Shown: positions 14,985 through 21,811, numbered from the stretch's first letter. The stretch is 30,671 bases of DNA from a virus (IMGVR_UViG_3300030419_001084:13192-43862), one strand, 5' to 3'. Translations and numbers: made by a program. Notes: generated from the sequence alone by a model not told the origin.

Positions 14985-15027
14985 AGCCTCGCTAGAGAAT
15001 CGAACTCTAATCTATACCATACGAGGC
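14985..15027 (-). ncRNA. tRNA-like element 1 without an anticodon arm
   Basis: Reading the minus strand, a 7-base acceptor-like helix (15027-15021 with 14992-14986, one G-U pair) encloses an 11-base linker containing TGGT and a perfect 5-base T stem (15009-15005 with 14997-14993). The T stem closes the consensus T loop TTCGATT. The two stems stack to the 12 base pairs of a normal acceptor/T domain, and GG plus TTC would allow the elbow contact. The anticodon arm and D stem are missing, so it cannot decode. It lies between two genes. Its closest functional analogues are mitochondrial t-elements or a tmRNA tRNA-like domain; function here is unknown. Confidence 0.5.
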
Positions 15028-15033
15028 TTTAGC

Positions 15034-15072
15034 TTACTCTATGATTTTGTAGGCATTCTAATCTCCTTATTG
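15034..15072 (-). other. Five-codon mini-ORF with strong ribosome binding site before tRNA-like element 1
   Basis: On the minus strand AATAAGGAGAT is followed by ATG-CCT-ACA-AAA-TCA-TAG, a five-residue frame (MPTKS). Further stops in other frames come right after it, and the tRNA-like element 1 begins 15-20 bases later. The start signal is as good as those of real neighbours, so it is either a decayed gene start or a regulatory mini-frame. Confidence 0.4.
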
Positions 15073-15115
15073 TCTGTTTTATCACTATCTCTAGCGATTG
15101 TTATGTAGAATCTCT

Positions 15116-15547
15116 TTATATACCTCTATTGTTACTAGAAGCATATCTTTTTCTATCAAATATCCTCATGTCTATTTTTTTCTTACTAGACTTATATGGT
15201 GTCTCTACCACCATTTTTCTCTTGATATTAGACATTCTCTTAATCTGTCTCTCTCTAATATCTATTCTATCAAACTTATCTAGAATGATTCCTTTACCTA
15301 GACCAAAACTTAGTCTAGTATTGGTTTCATTCTCTATAACTATAATTGCTGTATCATGTTTTACGCATAGATTATAACTTCTGTCTATAAAGTCCCAAAC
15401 CTCTCTATAAGTTTTGTATTCTATAGGATTTCCATTATCTATGGTAACTCTGAATCTAGTATCTATTTTATCTATGTGGAAATAGAGTAAATTTTCTTCC
15501 TCTCTATCTTCCACAGAGGGAATAAATACCTCTCTCTGAATTATCAT
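15116..15547 (-). CDS. Unknown basic protein
   Basis: It has 143 residues. The first half is strand-rich with alternating charges (EENLLYFHIDKIDTRFRVTID), and the last 45 residues are strongly basic (RQIKRMSNIKRKMVV, SSKKKIDMRIFDRKRY). An AAGGGT ribosome binding site precedes the start. tRNA-like elements lie on both sides of this gene, element 2 upstream and element 1 downstream. The basic tail suggests nucleic-acid binding. No family is recognised. Confidence 0.6.
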   Translation of the reverse strand: MIIQREVFIPSVEDREEENLLYFHIDKIDTRFRVTIDNGNPIEYKTYREVWDFIDRSYNLCVKHDTAIIVIENETNTRLSFGLGKGIILDKFDRIDIRERQIKRMSNIKRKMVVETPYKSSKKKIDMRIFDRKRYASSNNRGI

Positions 15548-15623
15548 ATAGTACCCTTATGTTATTTTATTAATTAAATTCTCTATATATTTTTTATATA
15601 TCCTTATTTTGTTATTTATTTCA

Positions 15624-15672
15624 GAACCTATAGAGGGAATTGAACCCTCTTAAAACTCACCAGAGATAGGTT
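15624..15672 (-). ncRNA. tRNA-like element 2 without an anticodon arm
   Basis: On the minus strand AACCTAT (15672-15666) pairs perfectly with ATAGGTT (15631-15625). Between them are a 15-base linker containing TGGTGAG and a 6-base T stem (15650-15645 with 15637-15632) that closes the consensus loop TTCAATT. As in element 1, acceptor, D-loop GG and T arm are present, and the anticodon arm and D stem are absent. It starts 18 bases after the stop of the gene at 15690. The two elements differ in sequence but share the design, which argues against chance. No CCA is encoded. Confidence 0.5.
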
Positions 15673-15689
15673 TTTTATTCTATCAGATT

Positions 15690-16127
15690 CTACTCTGAAT
15701 CTGTAGAAGTTTCTACTTTCTTGGTTTCTACTTTCTTTTCAGAGTTCCAATTAGCGTTTACAAGTTTAAAATTGTAACCTATCTTTCTGGCTACTATTTT
15801 GACAAACTCCTTATTCTCATTAACTAGAGTTACATTTTTATTTAACTCTGCTAATGTTGTTTTTAGAGTTTCTTGAGTCTCCTTATCAACTCCCTCTGAT
15901 ACCAAGTTAGTAGAATGCTCATTAATAGCCTTAATTAAAGATAGGGCTTTATTTTCCTTAGTACCCTTAATTAGGTTATTGTCTGTATATCTCCTTACTT
16001 CACTCTCTTGAAAATCCTTTAATGTAGGAAATTGAGTTTCTAGAAATGGCATTTGAGTATATTGCAATTTCGCTTCTAGGTTTATTTCCTCTACAGATTT
16101 TCTGATAGGTTTAGGTGTTGTAGACAT
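15690..16127 (-). CDS. Unknown helical protein
   Basis: It has 145 residues, with a strong AAAGGAG ribosome binding site. It starts Pro/Lys-rich (STTPKPIRKSVEE), has helical segments with regular leucines (ETLKTTLAELNKNVTLV, residues about 85-101) and ends in a Lys/Glu/Ser-rich tail. It is the first gene downstream of the 732-base noncoding region and is likely expressed early. No family is recognised. Confidence 0.6.
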   Translation of the reverse strand: MSTTPKPIRKSVEEINLEAKLQYTQMPFLETQFPTLKDFQESEVRRYTDNNLIKGTKENKALSLIKAINEHSTNLVSEGVDKETQETLKTTLAELNKNVTLVNENKEFVKIVARKIGYNFKLVNANWNSEKKVETKKVETSTDSE

Positions 16128-16230
16128 AACATTCTCCTTTCTTTTTTTGATATATGTATTGTTTATTTTATCGTATTATTTATTTTATCATATAACCTAA
16201 TGTTATATAATACCTTTATTTTGTTATTAG

Positions 16231-16259
16231 AGCATACAGCTAATAAAGTTCCCATGCAA
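16231..16259 (-). promoter_or_regulatory. Candidate promoter for the leftward early block
   Basis: On the minus strand TTGCAT (16259-16254) and TATGCT (16236-16231) are separated by 17 bases, a sigma70-like arrangement about 100 bases before the gene starting at 16127. TTGCAT is the same -35 word used at two plus-strand sites. Confidence 0.35.
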
Positions 16260-16335
16260 GTTATTTCTGAAAATAAATAAAAATAAATATTCAAGGTCTT
16301 AATATGAGTCTAAGTAATAACCATAATATATATAT

Positions 16336-16500
16336 AAAGGGTGTCTAATTTGAGCGAGGATTTGAGATAATTTTAGGGTGATGTGTCGTAAGTTATTGTT
16401 TTTATTATACTTAGCGTTTTAAATAGGGTGTGGTACGTTAAAAAATAATCTAGCCGTTAAAGGGCAAATTTGAGCGTTTAAAGGGTATCCAATTTTAGCC
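16336..16500. repeat. Iteron-like repeat set (3 imperfect copies)
   Basis: Copies begin AAAGGG at 16336, 16459 and 16480, followed by variants of a TCTAATTTGAGCG core. The second is three bases shorter and the third has AATTTTAGCC. Copies 2 and 3 lie 21 bases apart (two helical turns), and copy 1 is about 120 bases away. Confidence 0.45.
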
Positions 16501-16798
16501 AAAAATGGCAATATTTCGCAATATTTGAGGGTATGAAGTTTGCTAGGCTTGGCGAGTCTAGACATCTATTCTAATAGACTAGAAATTTAATAGACAGCCA
16601 ATTTAATAGACTAGGCAAAAAACGAGAATTTCAACCTAATCTATAAATCCTAACCTAGAATAGACCTCCCCCACATGGCGGGAATAAGACTCACACACAT
16701 TGTACGGCTATTTTTTATACTTTATGAGTGTATGTAGGATATTTAAGGTAGTGAGAACAATGCTACGCTTATAAGCCTGCAGTCATATTAAGTGTTCT

Positions 16799-16840
16799 CT
16801 TGTACTTTATTCTTCCTCTGCTGGGCACTTGTACTTTATT
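16799..16840. repeat. 13-base direct repeat
   Basis: CTTGTACTTTATT occurs at 16799-16811 and again at 16828-16840, 29 bases apart from start to start. It lies about 20 bases from the end of the early gene at 16860, so it may be part of the untranslated end or a protein-binding site. Confidence 0.5.
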
Positions 16841-16859
16841 AAGCCATCTACCTTGAATT

Positions 16860-17081
16860 TTAGCTACAAGGGTAGAAATTCCCTGTATATTCGTCCATAT
16901 CTATTATTTCCAGCTCATCTGCATTTTGTAGTCTACTAACAATTTCTGCTAAATCGTAGCGTATTTTACTATTTGGGTCTATAGTGTCTGTAATACTGAT
17001 GTTTTTAGCTAGTTTAATGGCTTCGTTGATATTTTTATAGCTAGTTTCCTCTCTCCAGCTATTGTCCAGAGCTTTTTCCAT
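16860..17081 (-). CDS. Unknown small acidic protein
   Basis: I start at the ATG at 17081 (73 residues), which has AAAGGA eight bases before it; an upstream Met at 17111 lacks a ribosome binding site. The protein is helical and acidic (NINEAIKLAKNISITDTID, NADELEIIDMDEY) and ends NFYPCS. It is one of two small genes that lie between the divergent control region and the noncoding stretch. Early phage takeover peptides often look like this, but no family is recognised. Confidence 0.5.
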   Translation of the reverse strand: MEKALDNSWREETSYKNINEAIKLAKNISITDTIDPNSKIRYDLAEIVSRLQNADELEIIDMDEYTGNFYPCS

Positions 17082-17261
17082 TGTAGTTTTCCTTTTTTCA
17101 ACCTTTTTCATAATTGAATTTACTTATGAATTAGGTAATGAATCAAGCACTTTTTAAAATATATTGTAAATTGTATTTGAAATATAGGTGTGTATAACGC
17201 AGGAATAGTATTATTTGGCGATATTTTGTGTATTTACGGCTTCTTAGTCAAAAACGTGGGT

Positions 17262-17573
17262 CTACTTATGGCTTTTGCTGTTTTCGCTCAATTTAAGCGA
17301 ATTTTGCCCTGTTTTAGTATCTATTAAATAATAAAGGTATTCAAGTATCTCATGCTCTGCCTCATTTCCCCTTACTCCTGCCACCATAGTTACCTTTTCT
17401 ACCTCGTATCCCTTATCTTCTACGTCTTGTATCTCTTTCCACTTCGTTTCTTTGAACATCTTGTCTAGGTCTAGTTCTTCTTGTTGTAGAAGTGGTAGCA
17501 GTACCAAAAATCTTTTCATAGTTTTCTTGGTATCTTTTAATATCTGCAGTCCTATCCTTGTCTCCCTTGCCAT
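17262..17573 (-). CDS. Unknown small protein, first leftward early gene
   Basis: It has 103 residues. It starts basic (MARETRIGLQILKDTKKTMKR), then has a hydrophobic stretch FLVLLPLL that is too short for a sure membrane helix, an acidic helix (QQEELDLDKMFKETKWKEI) and a strand-helix unit (YEVEKVTMVAG, EHEILEYLYYLID). The ribosome binding site is weak at 17573; an internal Met at 17519 is an alternative start. It is transcribed divergently from the packaging block and probably expressed very early. No family is recognised. Confidence 0.5.
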   Translation of the reverse strand: MARETRIGLQILKDTKKTMKRFLVLLPLLQQEELDLDKMFKETKWKEIQDVEDKGYEVEKVTMVAGVRGNEAEHEILEYLYYLIDTKTGQNSLKLSENSKSHK

Positions 17574-17764
17574 TCATACTTTTCTTTCTTTTGTATATTA
17601 CGTTAGTAATATGTTTTATTTCTTTTACTAAGTAAACTAAGTAGCTCCGGGCTTAAGTCCCTATATAATTTACTAATAAATACCATATAAATACAAGAAC
17701 TTTATTAAAAAAAATAAAATACTTGCATTATATATCAATATGTTTATAAATTAACACCGAACGT
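17574..17764. promoter_or_regulatory. Divergent control region
   Basis: It separates the leftward early and rightward late blocks. It holds the dyad ATATTAC-GTTA-GTAATAT (17595-17612), a tandem ACTAAGTA pair (17627-17634, 17636-17643), a short GGGCTTAAGTCCC near-palindrome around 17650, an AT-rich tract, and a plus-strand promoter. The dyad and tandem words are good operator candidates. Confidence 0.45.
17723..17750 (+). promoter_or_regulatory. Candidate late promoter P1
   Basis: TTGCAT (17723-17728) and TATAAA (17745-17750) are 16 bases apart. ATG of the first rightward gene is 15 bases after the -10 box. CTTGCAT and AAATTA recur with the same 19-base spacing before the portal gene. Confidence 0.5.
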
Positions 17765-17995
17765 ATGACTAAATTAATTAACATTGCTAGGCAGTATTGT
17801 GCTAATTGGGATGCAGGAAAATGCATTGGTTGCGTATTTAATAGAAAAGATGATAAGCTATCATATAGTATAAGTTCCAAATATAGCGGGAAAAATTGTT
17901 TTGTTGATAAAGGCTGTAAATACTTTGAAGCCGTAGTTATACCGGGAATAGCTGATGAAAAAACTAAAGAAACAGCTAAATTGTTAAGAAAATGA
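17765..17995 (+). CDS. Small Cys-rich protein
   Basis: It has 76 residues. ARQYCANWDAGKCIGCVF carries three cysteines, and CFVDKGCKYFE adds two, a pattern I associate with small phage zinc-binding proteins of unknown role. The leader is very short and lacks a clear ribosome binding site, since the predicted transcription start lies within about 8 bases of the ATG. It opens the rightward block and could be a regulator of it; that is only a guess. Confidence 0.6.
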   Translation: MTKLINIARQYCANWDAGKCIGCVFNRKDDKLSYSISSKYSGKNCFVDKGCKYFEAVVIPGIADEKTKETAKLLRK

Positions 17996-18003
17996 GGTAT
18001 TAC

Positions 18004-18114
18004 ATGAATGTGTTAATAGGTTTACTAACTATGTTCTCAGGACAAGTTATTTATTTTTTAGAGGCTCTTATTTTAATTTGCCTAGTAAAGATGCTTAAAG
18101 GGGTAATGAAGTGA
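18004..18114 (+). CDS. 36-residue transmembrane protein
   Basis: MNVLIGLLTMFSGQVIYFLE and then ALILICLVKMLK form one or two hydrophobic helices with a basic end. GAGGT stands six bases before the ATG, and the stop overlaps the GTG start of the phosphoesterase gene (GTGA). Its hydrophobic profile would permit a holin-like role, but no lysin gene lies beside it in this window, so the function stays open. Confidence 0.55.
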   Translation: MNVLIGLLTMFSGQVIYFLEALILICLVKMLKGVMK

Positions 18115-18872
18115 AAAGAGCCATTGTTACCCCTGACAAGCATTTCCCATTTGAAGACAAAAAAGCTATAAGGGTATTGTGTAAGGCAATAGAACTTGTA
18201 AAGCCTAATATATATATTGATTTAGGAGATACAGGTGAATGGGAGTCAGTATCACATTGGCAATGGAAGAAGAAAAAGAGACCTCCTTTAGAATATCAAC
18301 TTCCATTTGTCCACAAAGAGATAAAAGCTGTTAATAAAGGAATGGACATAATAGATGCTTCCTTAGATAAGGCTGGAACAAAGGAGCGTCATTTCATAGA
18401 GGGGAATCATGATGATTGGCTTAATAGATTCGTTGAAGAGAATCCATATCTCGCTAAAGAAATACTCGTTAAGAATGCTCTTAAACTTAGAGAGCGTGGT
18501 TACAAATACCATAAAATCGGTAAAATGCTTAAGATTGGCAAAATTAATTTTTACCATGGGCATCATTTTGCAGGAATTAACCACACTCGTAATCATTTGT
18601 TGCGTCTCGGCGGTAATGTTATGTATGGTCATCATCACGATATTCAGCAAAGCTCTATTACGCACATTGATGGGGTTAAGTCAGCGTGGTCAATAGGGTG
18701 CTTAAAAGATATGCGTTCTGAGGCTAATGAGTGGCTTGGCAACAGACAGCATAACTGGCAACATGCTTTTGCTATTGTTGACTTTCATAAGAATGGAAAC
18801 TTCAATGTTACTGTCCATCAGATAGTAAATGGAGTTAGTACGGTAGATGGAAAGGTTTTGAGGCATAATTGA
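18111..18872 (+). CDS. Calcineurin-like metallophosphoesterase
   Basis: The 253-residue protein starts with GTG in a GTGA overlap with the preceding stop. The metal-binding motifs of the calcineurin-like superfamily are all visible: DKH (Asp9, His11), LGD (Asp40), GNHD (Asn99, His100, Asp101), HGHH (149-152) and GHHHD (173-177). Two metal ions would be bound and phosphodi- or monoesters hydrolysed. A substrate cannot be named from the sequence; phage members of the family include nucleotide- and DNA-end-acting enzymes. It stands immediately upstream of the small terminase gene and overlaps it, so it is expressed with the packaging genes. Confidence 0.9.
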   Translation: MKRAIVTPDKHFPFEDKKAIRVLCKAIELVKPNIYIDLGDTGEWESVSHWQWKKKKRPPLEYQLPFVHKEIKAVNKGMDIIDASLDKAGTKERHFIEGNHDDWLNRFVEENPYLAKEILVKNALKLRERGYKYHKIGKMLKIGKINFYHGHHFAGINHTRNHLLRLGGNVMYGHHHDIQQSSITHIDGVKSAWSIGCLKDMRSEANEWLGNRQHNWQHAFAIVDFHKNGNFNVTVHQIVNGVSTVDGKVLRHN

Positions 18873-19633
18873 AAACAAGAAGTATAAAAAACGTAGAACA
18901 TTTTTTATTTAAAGATAAAAAAGAGTTTGATAAATTTATGCCAAATGAAAATCTTGTTGAAGATTGGAGGGATGGAGAAGAAGGAGAATGGGTTTTATCT
19001 GATGACGGTCAAGTTTGCCAAGTTCTTAAAAGAGGTGGGTTGAAAAATGGCGATAGTAAAAAGATATATAACTACTACATAAGAACAGTTATTGGTTCAT
19101 TTGTATGTAGAGACAATATTTCCATGGAAGGGGATATGAGAAAAAATATATATACGTTTGGTTCTAAGGAAAAAACAAATTATCATGCTGTAAAAAATAG
19201 AGAAAAACCAACAAATAAAGAGTTCTTGTTTGCAAAGTATGTAGCTAAAGGTGAAGACATGGTTGATGCTTTTATAAAAGCTTATCCAACTAATAATAAG
19301 TCTTATGCTAAACGTGAAGCTAATTTGCTAATGAGTACTAAAAGGATAAGAAGTTTGATTAGAGAAGAAATAGAAAAGGTAATGAATGAGGCTGAAATAA
19401 CGCCTTTGTATATATTAGAAAAAATGAAAGATATAATTGAGTCAGATGTTGCTAGAGATGGCGATAAAGTCTCATTATTAAAAGAACTTGTTGCAATAGC
19501 TGGTATGCGTGATACTGAGAAGAAGTCTGAATCTGTTACCGTTTTTCAAGGATTTTCTCCAGAGCAACTAGATGCAATAAGTGGCGATAATGTAAAAAAG
19601 CTAGCGAAAGCTAAAAGGGAAATAGAAAGTTGA
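18869..19633 (+). CDS. terS: Terminase small subunit
   Basis: It has 254 residues with a TTG start (GAGGC six bases before) that overlaps the previous stop. The middle carries a recognisable small-terminase helix-turn-helix region: KPTNKEFLFAKYVAKG (about 110-125), MVDAFIKAYPTNNKSYAKREANLLM and the helix KRIRSLIREEIEKVM. A helical C-terminal oligomerisation region (TPLYILEKMKDIIESDVARDG) comes next. The N-terminal 100 residues are an unusual extra domain not needed for the core. The large subunit gene lies two genes downstream, which agrees with the call. Small terminases recognise phage DNA and start packaging. Confidence 0.75.
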   Translation: MKTRSIKNVEHFLFKDKKEFDKFMPNENLVEDWRDGEEGEWVLSDDGQVCQVLKRGGLKNGDSKKIYNYYIRTVIGSFVCRDNISMEGDMRKNIYTFGSKEKTNYHAVKNREKPTNKEFLFAKYVAKGEDMVDAFIKAYPTNNKSYAKREANLLMSTKRIRSLIREEIEKVMNEAEITPLYILEKMKDIIESDVARDGDKVSLLKELVAIAGMRDTEKKSESVTVFQGFSPEQLDAISGDNVKKLAKAKREIES

Positions 19634-19842
19634 ATCTATATGATATATGCCTACAGGTCTTGGAACATGCTAATGAGTCAAAGGTTGATTTAGATGATGA
19701 TATTGCACGTGAATCTATAGCAACTGAAATATATGAGTTGTTTTACGAGTACCAAATGTATTCTCCGTACATTGATACAGGGTACCTAAGCGACTTAAAA
19801 GACTATTGGAATTACAAACAAGACCTAGATGAAGACGAATAA
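19630..19842 (+). CDS. Unknown small acidic protein
   Basis: It has 70 residues, starting with TTG in a TTGA overlap with the small terminase stop and an AAGGGA site upstream. It is helical, acidic and tyrosine-rich (IYELFYEYQMYSPYIDTGY) and ends DLDEDE. No family is recognised. Its location between the terminase subunits suggests a packaging accessory role, without direct evidence. Confidence 0.55.
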   Translation: MNLYDICLQVLEHANESKVDLDDDIARESIATEIYELFYEYQMYSPYIDTGYLSDLKDYWNYKQDLDEDE

Positions 19843-20200
19843 ATTAGCTGTATACGGAACATTAAGAAACGGCAAGCGTGATACTTGGAAAGTTGATGGT
19901 TACCTATTAGTTTTTCCGGGTCATAGAATGTATCCTGCCGCATTGCCATCATGGTCTGCTAAAGACATGGTTGTTGAAGTTTTTGATGTTGATAGAGCAG
20001 ATATAACTAGTTACGATTCTTATGAAAGCTTAGATACTGGTTTATATGAAAGAAGAATAGTTGAAGCGTATAATGAAGATGAAAAAGTAGAAGCTTGGAT
20101 GTATACAATAGGTTCTGCATTACTTCAAGGAACAAAAGTTTTTGAAAGAGTCCCTAAGCAAGATTGGATGTCAAAGGAATGCCGAAACCTAAGAAAATAA
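19829..20200 (+). CDS. Gamma-glutamylcyclotransferase-like (AIG2/BtrG-type) protein
   Basis: The 123-residue protein starts near LAVYGTLRNG (residues 6-15), the diagnostic glycine loop of the family. It then has SYDSYESLDTGLYERRIVEAY (about 58-78), where the Glu after Tyr is the expected catalytic acid. This fold cleaves gamma-glutamyl amides and amines and releases 5-oxoproline or a similar product. The gene overlaps both neighbours in the packaging block. Family knowledge links such enzymes with amidoligases and class II amidotransferases, which are also encoded in this phage, so a shared substrate is a reasonable inference. Confidence 0.75.
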   Translation: MKTNKLAVYGTLRNGKRDTWKVDGYLLVFPGHRMYPAALPSWSAKDMVVEVFDVDRADITSYDSYESLDTGLYERRIVEAYNEDEKVEAWMYTIGSALLQGTKVFERVPKQDWMSKECRNLRK

Positions 20201-21762
20201 ATATAAATAAAAACAATGTTTCAGAAAAAGAACGTGTTTTAGAATTAGCTAAAAAAGATATAATATCATTTGGTCAGCTATTTTTACCAGAAGACTTTAT
20301 GAAGTCTACACCTGCTCCCTACCATTATGAATTAAATAATTTACTACTTAACCCAGATAAAAAAAGAATATGCATTATATTGCCACGTGGTCACAGTAAA
20401 TCAACATTGGCTAAAACAGCCTTATTACATCATTTATACTTTAATCCAGAAGGAAAAAAAGAATTTATTGCTTGGGTAGCAGAAGAACAATCTCAGGCTA
20501 TAGACCATATAAAATATATACAAAACCATATAGAAATAAACCCTGCTCTTAATTATTATTTTGGTGACTTAAAAGGAGATAAGTGGACTGAAAAAGAATT
20601 TACAACAAGCAAAGGAGATAGGGTTATAGCAAAGGGAACATCTCAAAGGTTGCGTGGTCGTTCTCAGCTAGGATTAAGATATACTAAAATTATACTTGAT
20701 GACTTTGAATCTGAGTTAAATACTAAAACTCCAGACAGAAGAAGAGAAATTAAAGAATGGGTTATGTCTACAGTCGAACCAGCTCTTGAAAATTCAGCTG
20801 GAAACGAAGGCTCTGTTTGGTTAATAGGAACTATAGTTCATTACGATTCTTTTTTACAGAGTATATATGATGGTTACTTAGAAGCAGAAAGAGAAAAAAG
20901 AGATTATGCTTGGGATGTAATGTACAAAAAGGCAATAAACGCAGATGGTGAGGTTCTCTGGTCTAGTTATTTTTCAAAAGAAAAATTATCAGATATACGT
21001 AAAAGATTTGAAGATGTTGGTCTTGCTCACAAGTTTGCACAGGAATACTTAAATGAAGCAAGAGATTTAGAAAATGCTAAGTTTAAAACAGAAAGACTTG
21101 AAAAGTATAGTCATGAGTTTGAAAGCAGAGATGGATATGCTTATTTAGTAGATGATAAAGAAGCTATTCCAATAAATATATACATAGGTGTTGACCTAGC
21201 ATATGAAGCTAATGAGTCTAGTGACTATCAAGTTATAATGGTTATTGGCATAGATAGTGATAGAAATATATACGTTATTGATTATATGAGAGAGCATATA
21301 CCATTGTATGATATGCCTCAGGAAATATTAGAATACGCAAGGGAATATTCTCCAGTTAAAAGAGTTAATGTGGAACATGTTGGCGCTCAGGGAATAATAA
21401 AAGATGCTGTTAATAAAATGTCAGGTAGCGAAAGAAAGGTAGCGCCGGGAATAGCTTTAGGCATTAGACCCCCAACTGGAATTAAAAAAGAAGATAGGCT
21501 AGAGTCTTTACTTGCACCATTAGTTAATCGTGGTAAAATGTTTATAAGAAGAAAGCATACTCATTTAGTTGACGAAATGTTTCAATTCCCAAAAGGAAAA
21601 AATGACGACGTTCTTGATGGCTTATGGTACGCTGTAAATAAAGCCAGACCTCCAATTAGTAAAAGGTTTGAGGCATCATTACTTGAAGAAAAAGTAATTA
21701 AAAGAAATGTCAAGCAAACGACTAAACGAGTTATATCTTGGGTTACTGGACAAAAAGTTTAA
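20179..21762 (+). CDS. terL: Terminase large subunit
   Basis: I choose the ATG at 20179 (527 residues); a TTG at 20164 is possible. The ATPase domain shows a Walker-A-like LPRGHSKST (about residues 68-76) and Walker B IILDDFE. The C-terminal RNase-H-like nuclease domain is recognisable by YIGVDLAYE, the VEHVGAQG segment and NDDVLDGLWYA, which supply its acidic residues. This motor pumps DNA into the prohead and cuts it. The preceding gene overlaps by about 20 bases. A possible promoter for the next gene begins 7 bases after the stop. Confidence 0.9.
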   Translation: MPKPKKININKNNVSEKERVLELAKKDIISFGQLFLPEDFMKSTPAPYHYELNNLLLNPDKKRICIILPRGHSKSTLAKTALLHHLYFNPEGKKEFIAWVAEEQSQAIDHIKYIQNHIEINPALNYYFGDLKGDKWTEKEFTTSKGDRVIAKGTSQRLRGRSQLGLRYTKIILDDFESELNTKTPDRRREIKEWVMSTVEPALENSAGNEGSVWLIGTIVHYDSFLQSIYDGYLEAEREKRDYAWDVMYKKAINADGEVLWSSYFSKEKLSDIRKRFEDVGLAHKFAQEYLNEARDLENAKFKTERLEKYSHEFESRDGYAYLVDDKEAIPINIYIGVDLAYEANESSDYQVIMVIGIDSDRNIYVIDYMREHIPLYDMPQEILEYAREYSPVKRVNVEHVGAQGIIKDAVNKMSGSERKVAPGIALGIRPPTGIKKEDRLESLLAPLVNRGKMFIRRKHTHLVDEMFQFPKGKNDDVLDGLWYAVNKARPPISKRFEASLLEEKVIKRNVKQTTKRVISWVTGQKV

Positions 21763-21769
21763 AAAGTTC

Positions 21770-21800
21770 TTGCATCATTTATATATTATTTGTTAAATTA
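21770..21800 (+). promoter_or_regulatory. Candidate promoter P2 before the portal gene
   Basis: TTGCAT (21770-21775) is followed, with the same spacing as in P1, by TGTTAAATTA (21791-21800), in which the -10 box is less good (GTTAAA) but keeps the AAATTA end. The portal reading frame begins shortly afterwards. Confidence 0.45.
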
Positions 21801-21811
21801 CAACCAAATTC

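Larger units (their letters stand above)
16128..16859. other. 732-base noncoding region with iteron-like repeats (candidate origin or control region)
   Basis: This is the longest gene-free stretch in the window. It holds three imperfect copies of an AAAGGG...AATTTGAGCG unit (16336-16356, 16459-16476, 16480-16500), a tandem GCAATATTT pair (16508-16516, 16518-16526), three AATAGAC words near 16570-16610, a palindrome GCTTATAAGC (16767-16776) inside GAGAACA/TGTTCTC arms (16753-16759, 16793-16799), and two exact CTTGTACTTTATT copies. No convincing ORF lies in it. Repeats, AT-rich sequence and position fit a replication origin or control centre, but no known initiator site is recognised. Confidence 0.5.

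Noticed and set aside
15034-15054. A full-length tRNA reading that extends element 1 upstream to about 70 bases
   Set aside because: Only four of seven acceptor pairs would form and no five-base anticodon stem is found, whereas the shorter form has seven acceptor and five T-stem pairs.
15624-15672. An integration site (attP) made from a tRNA 3' end
   Set aside because: An attP core would copy only one tRNA end, but here both acceptor strands are present and complementary; no integrase gene is visible in the window.
16163-16255. Minus-strand 30-residue frame in the noncoding region
   Set aside because: No ribosome binding site and no conserved-looking composition.
16419-16565. Minus-strand 48-residue frame (MSRLAKPSK...)
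   Set aside because: No ribosome binding site; it runs through the iteron repeats.
18004-18114. Firm holin assignment for the 36-residue membrane protein
   Set aside because: Hydrophobicity alone is not enough and no endolysin or spanin gene is adjacent.
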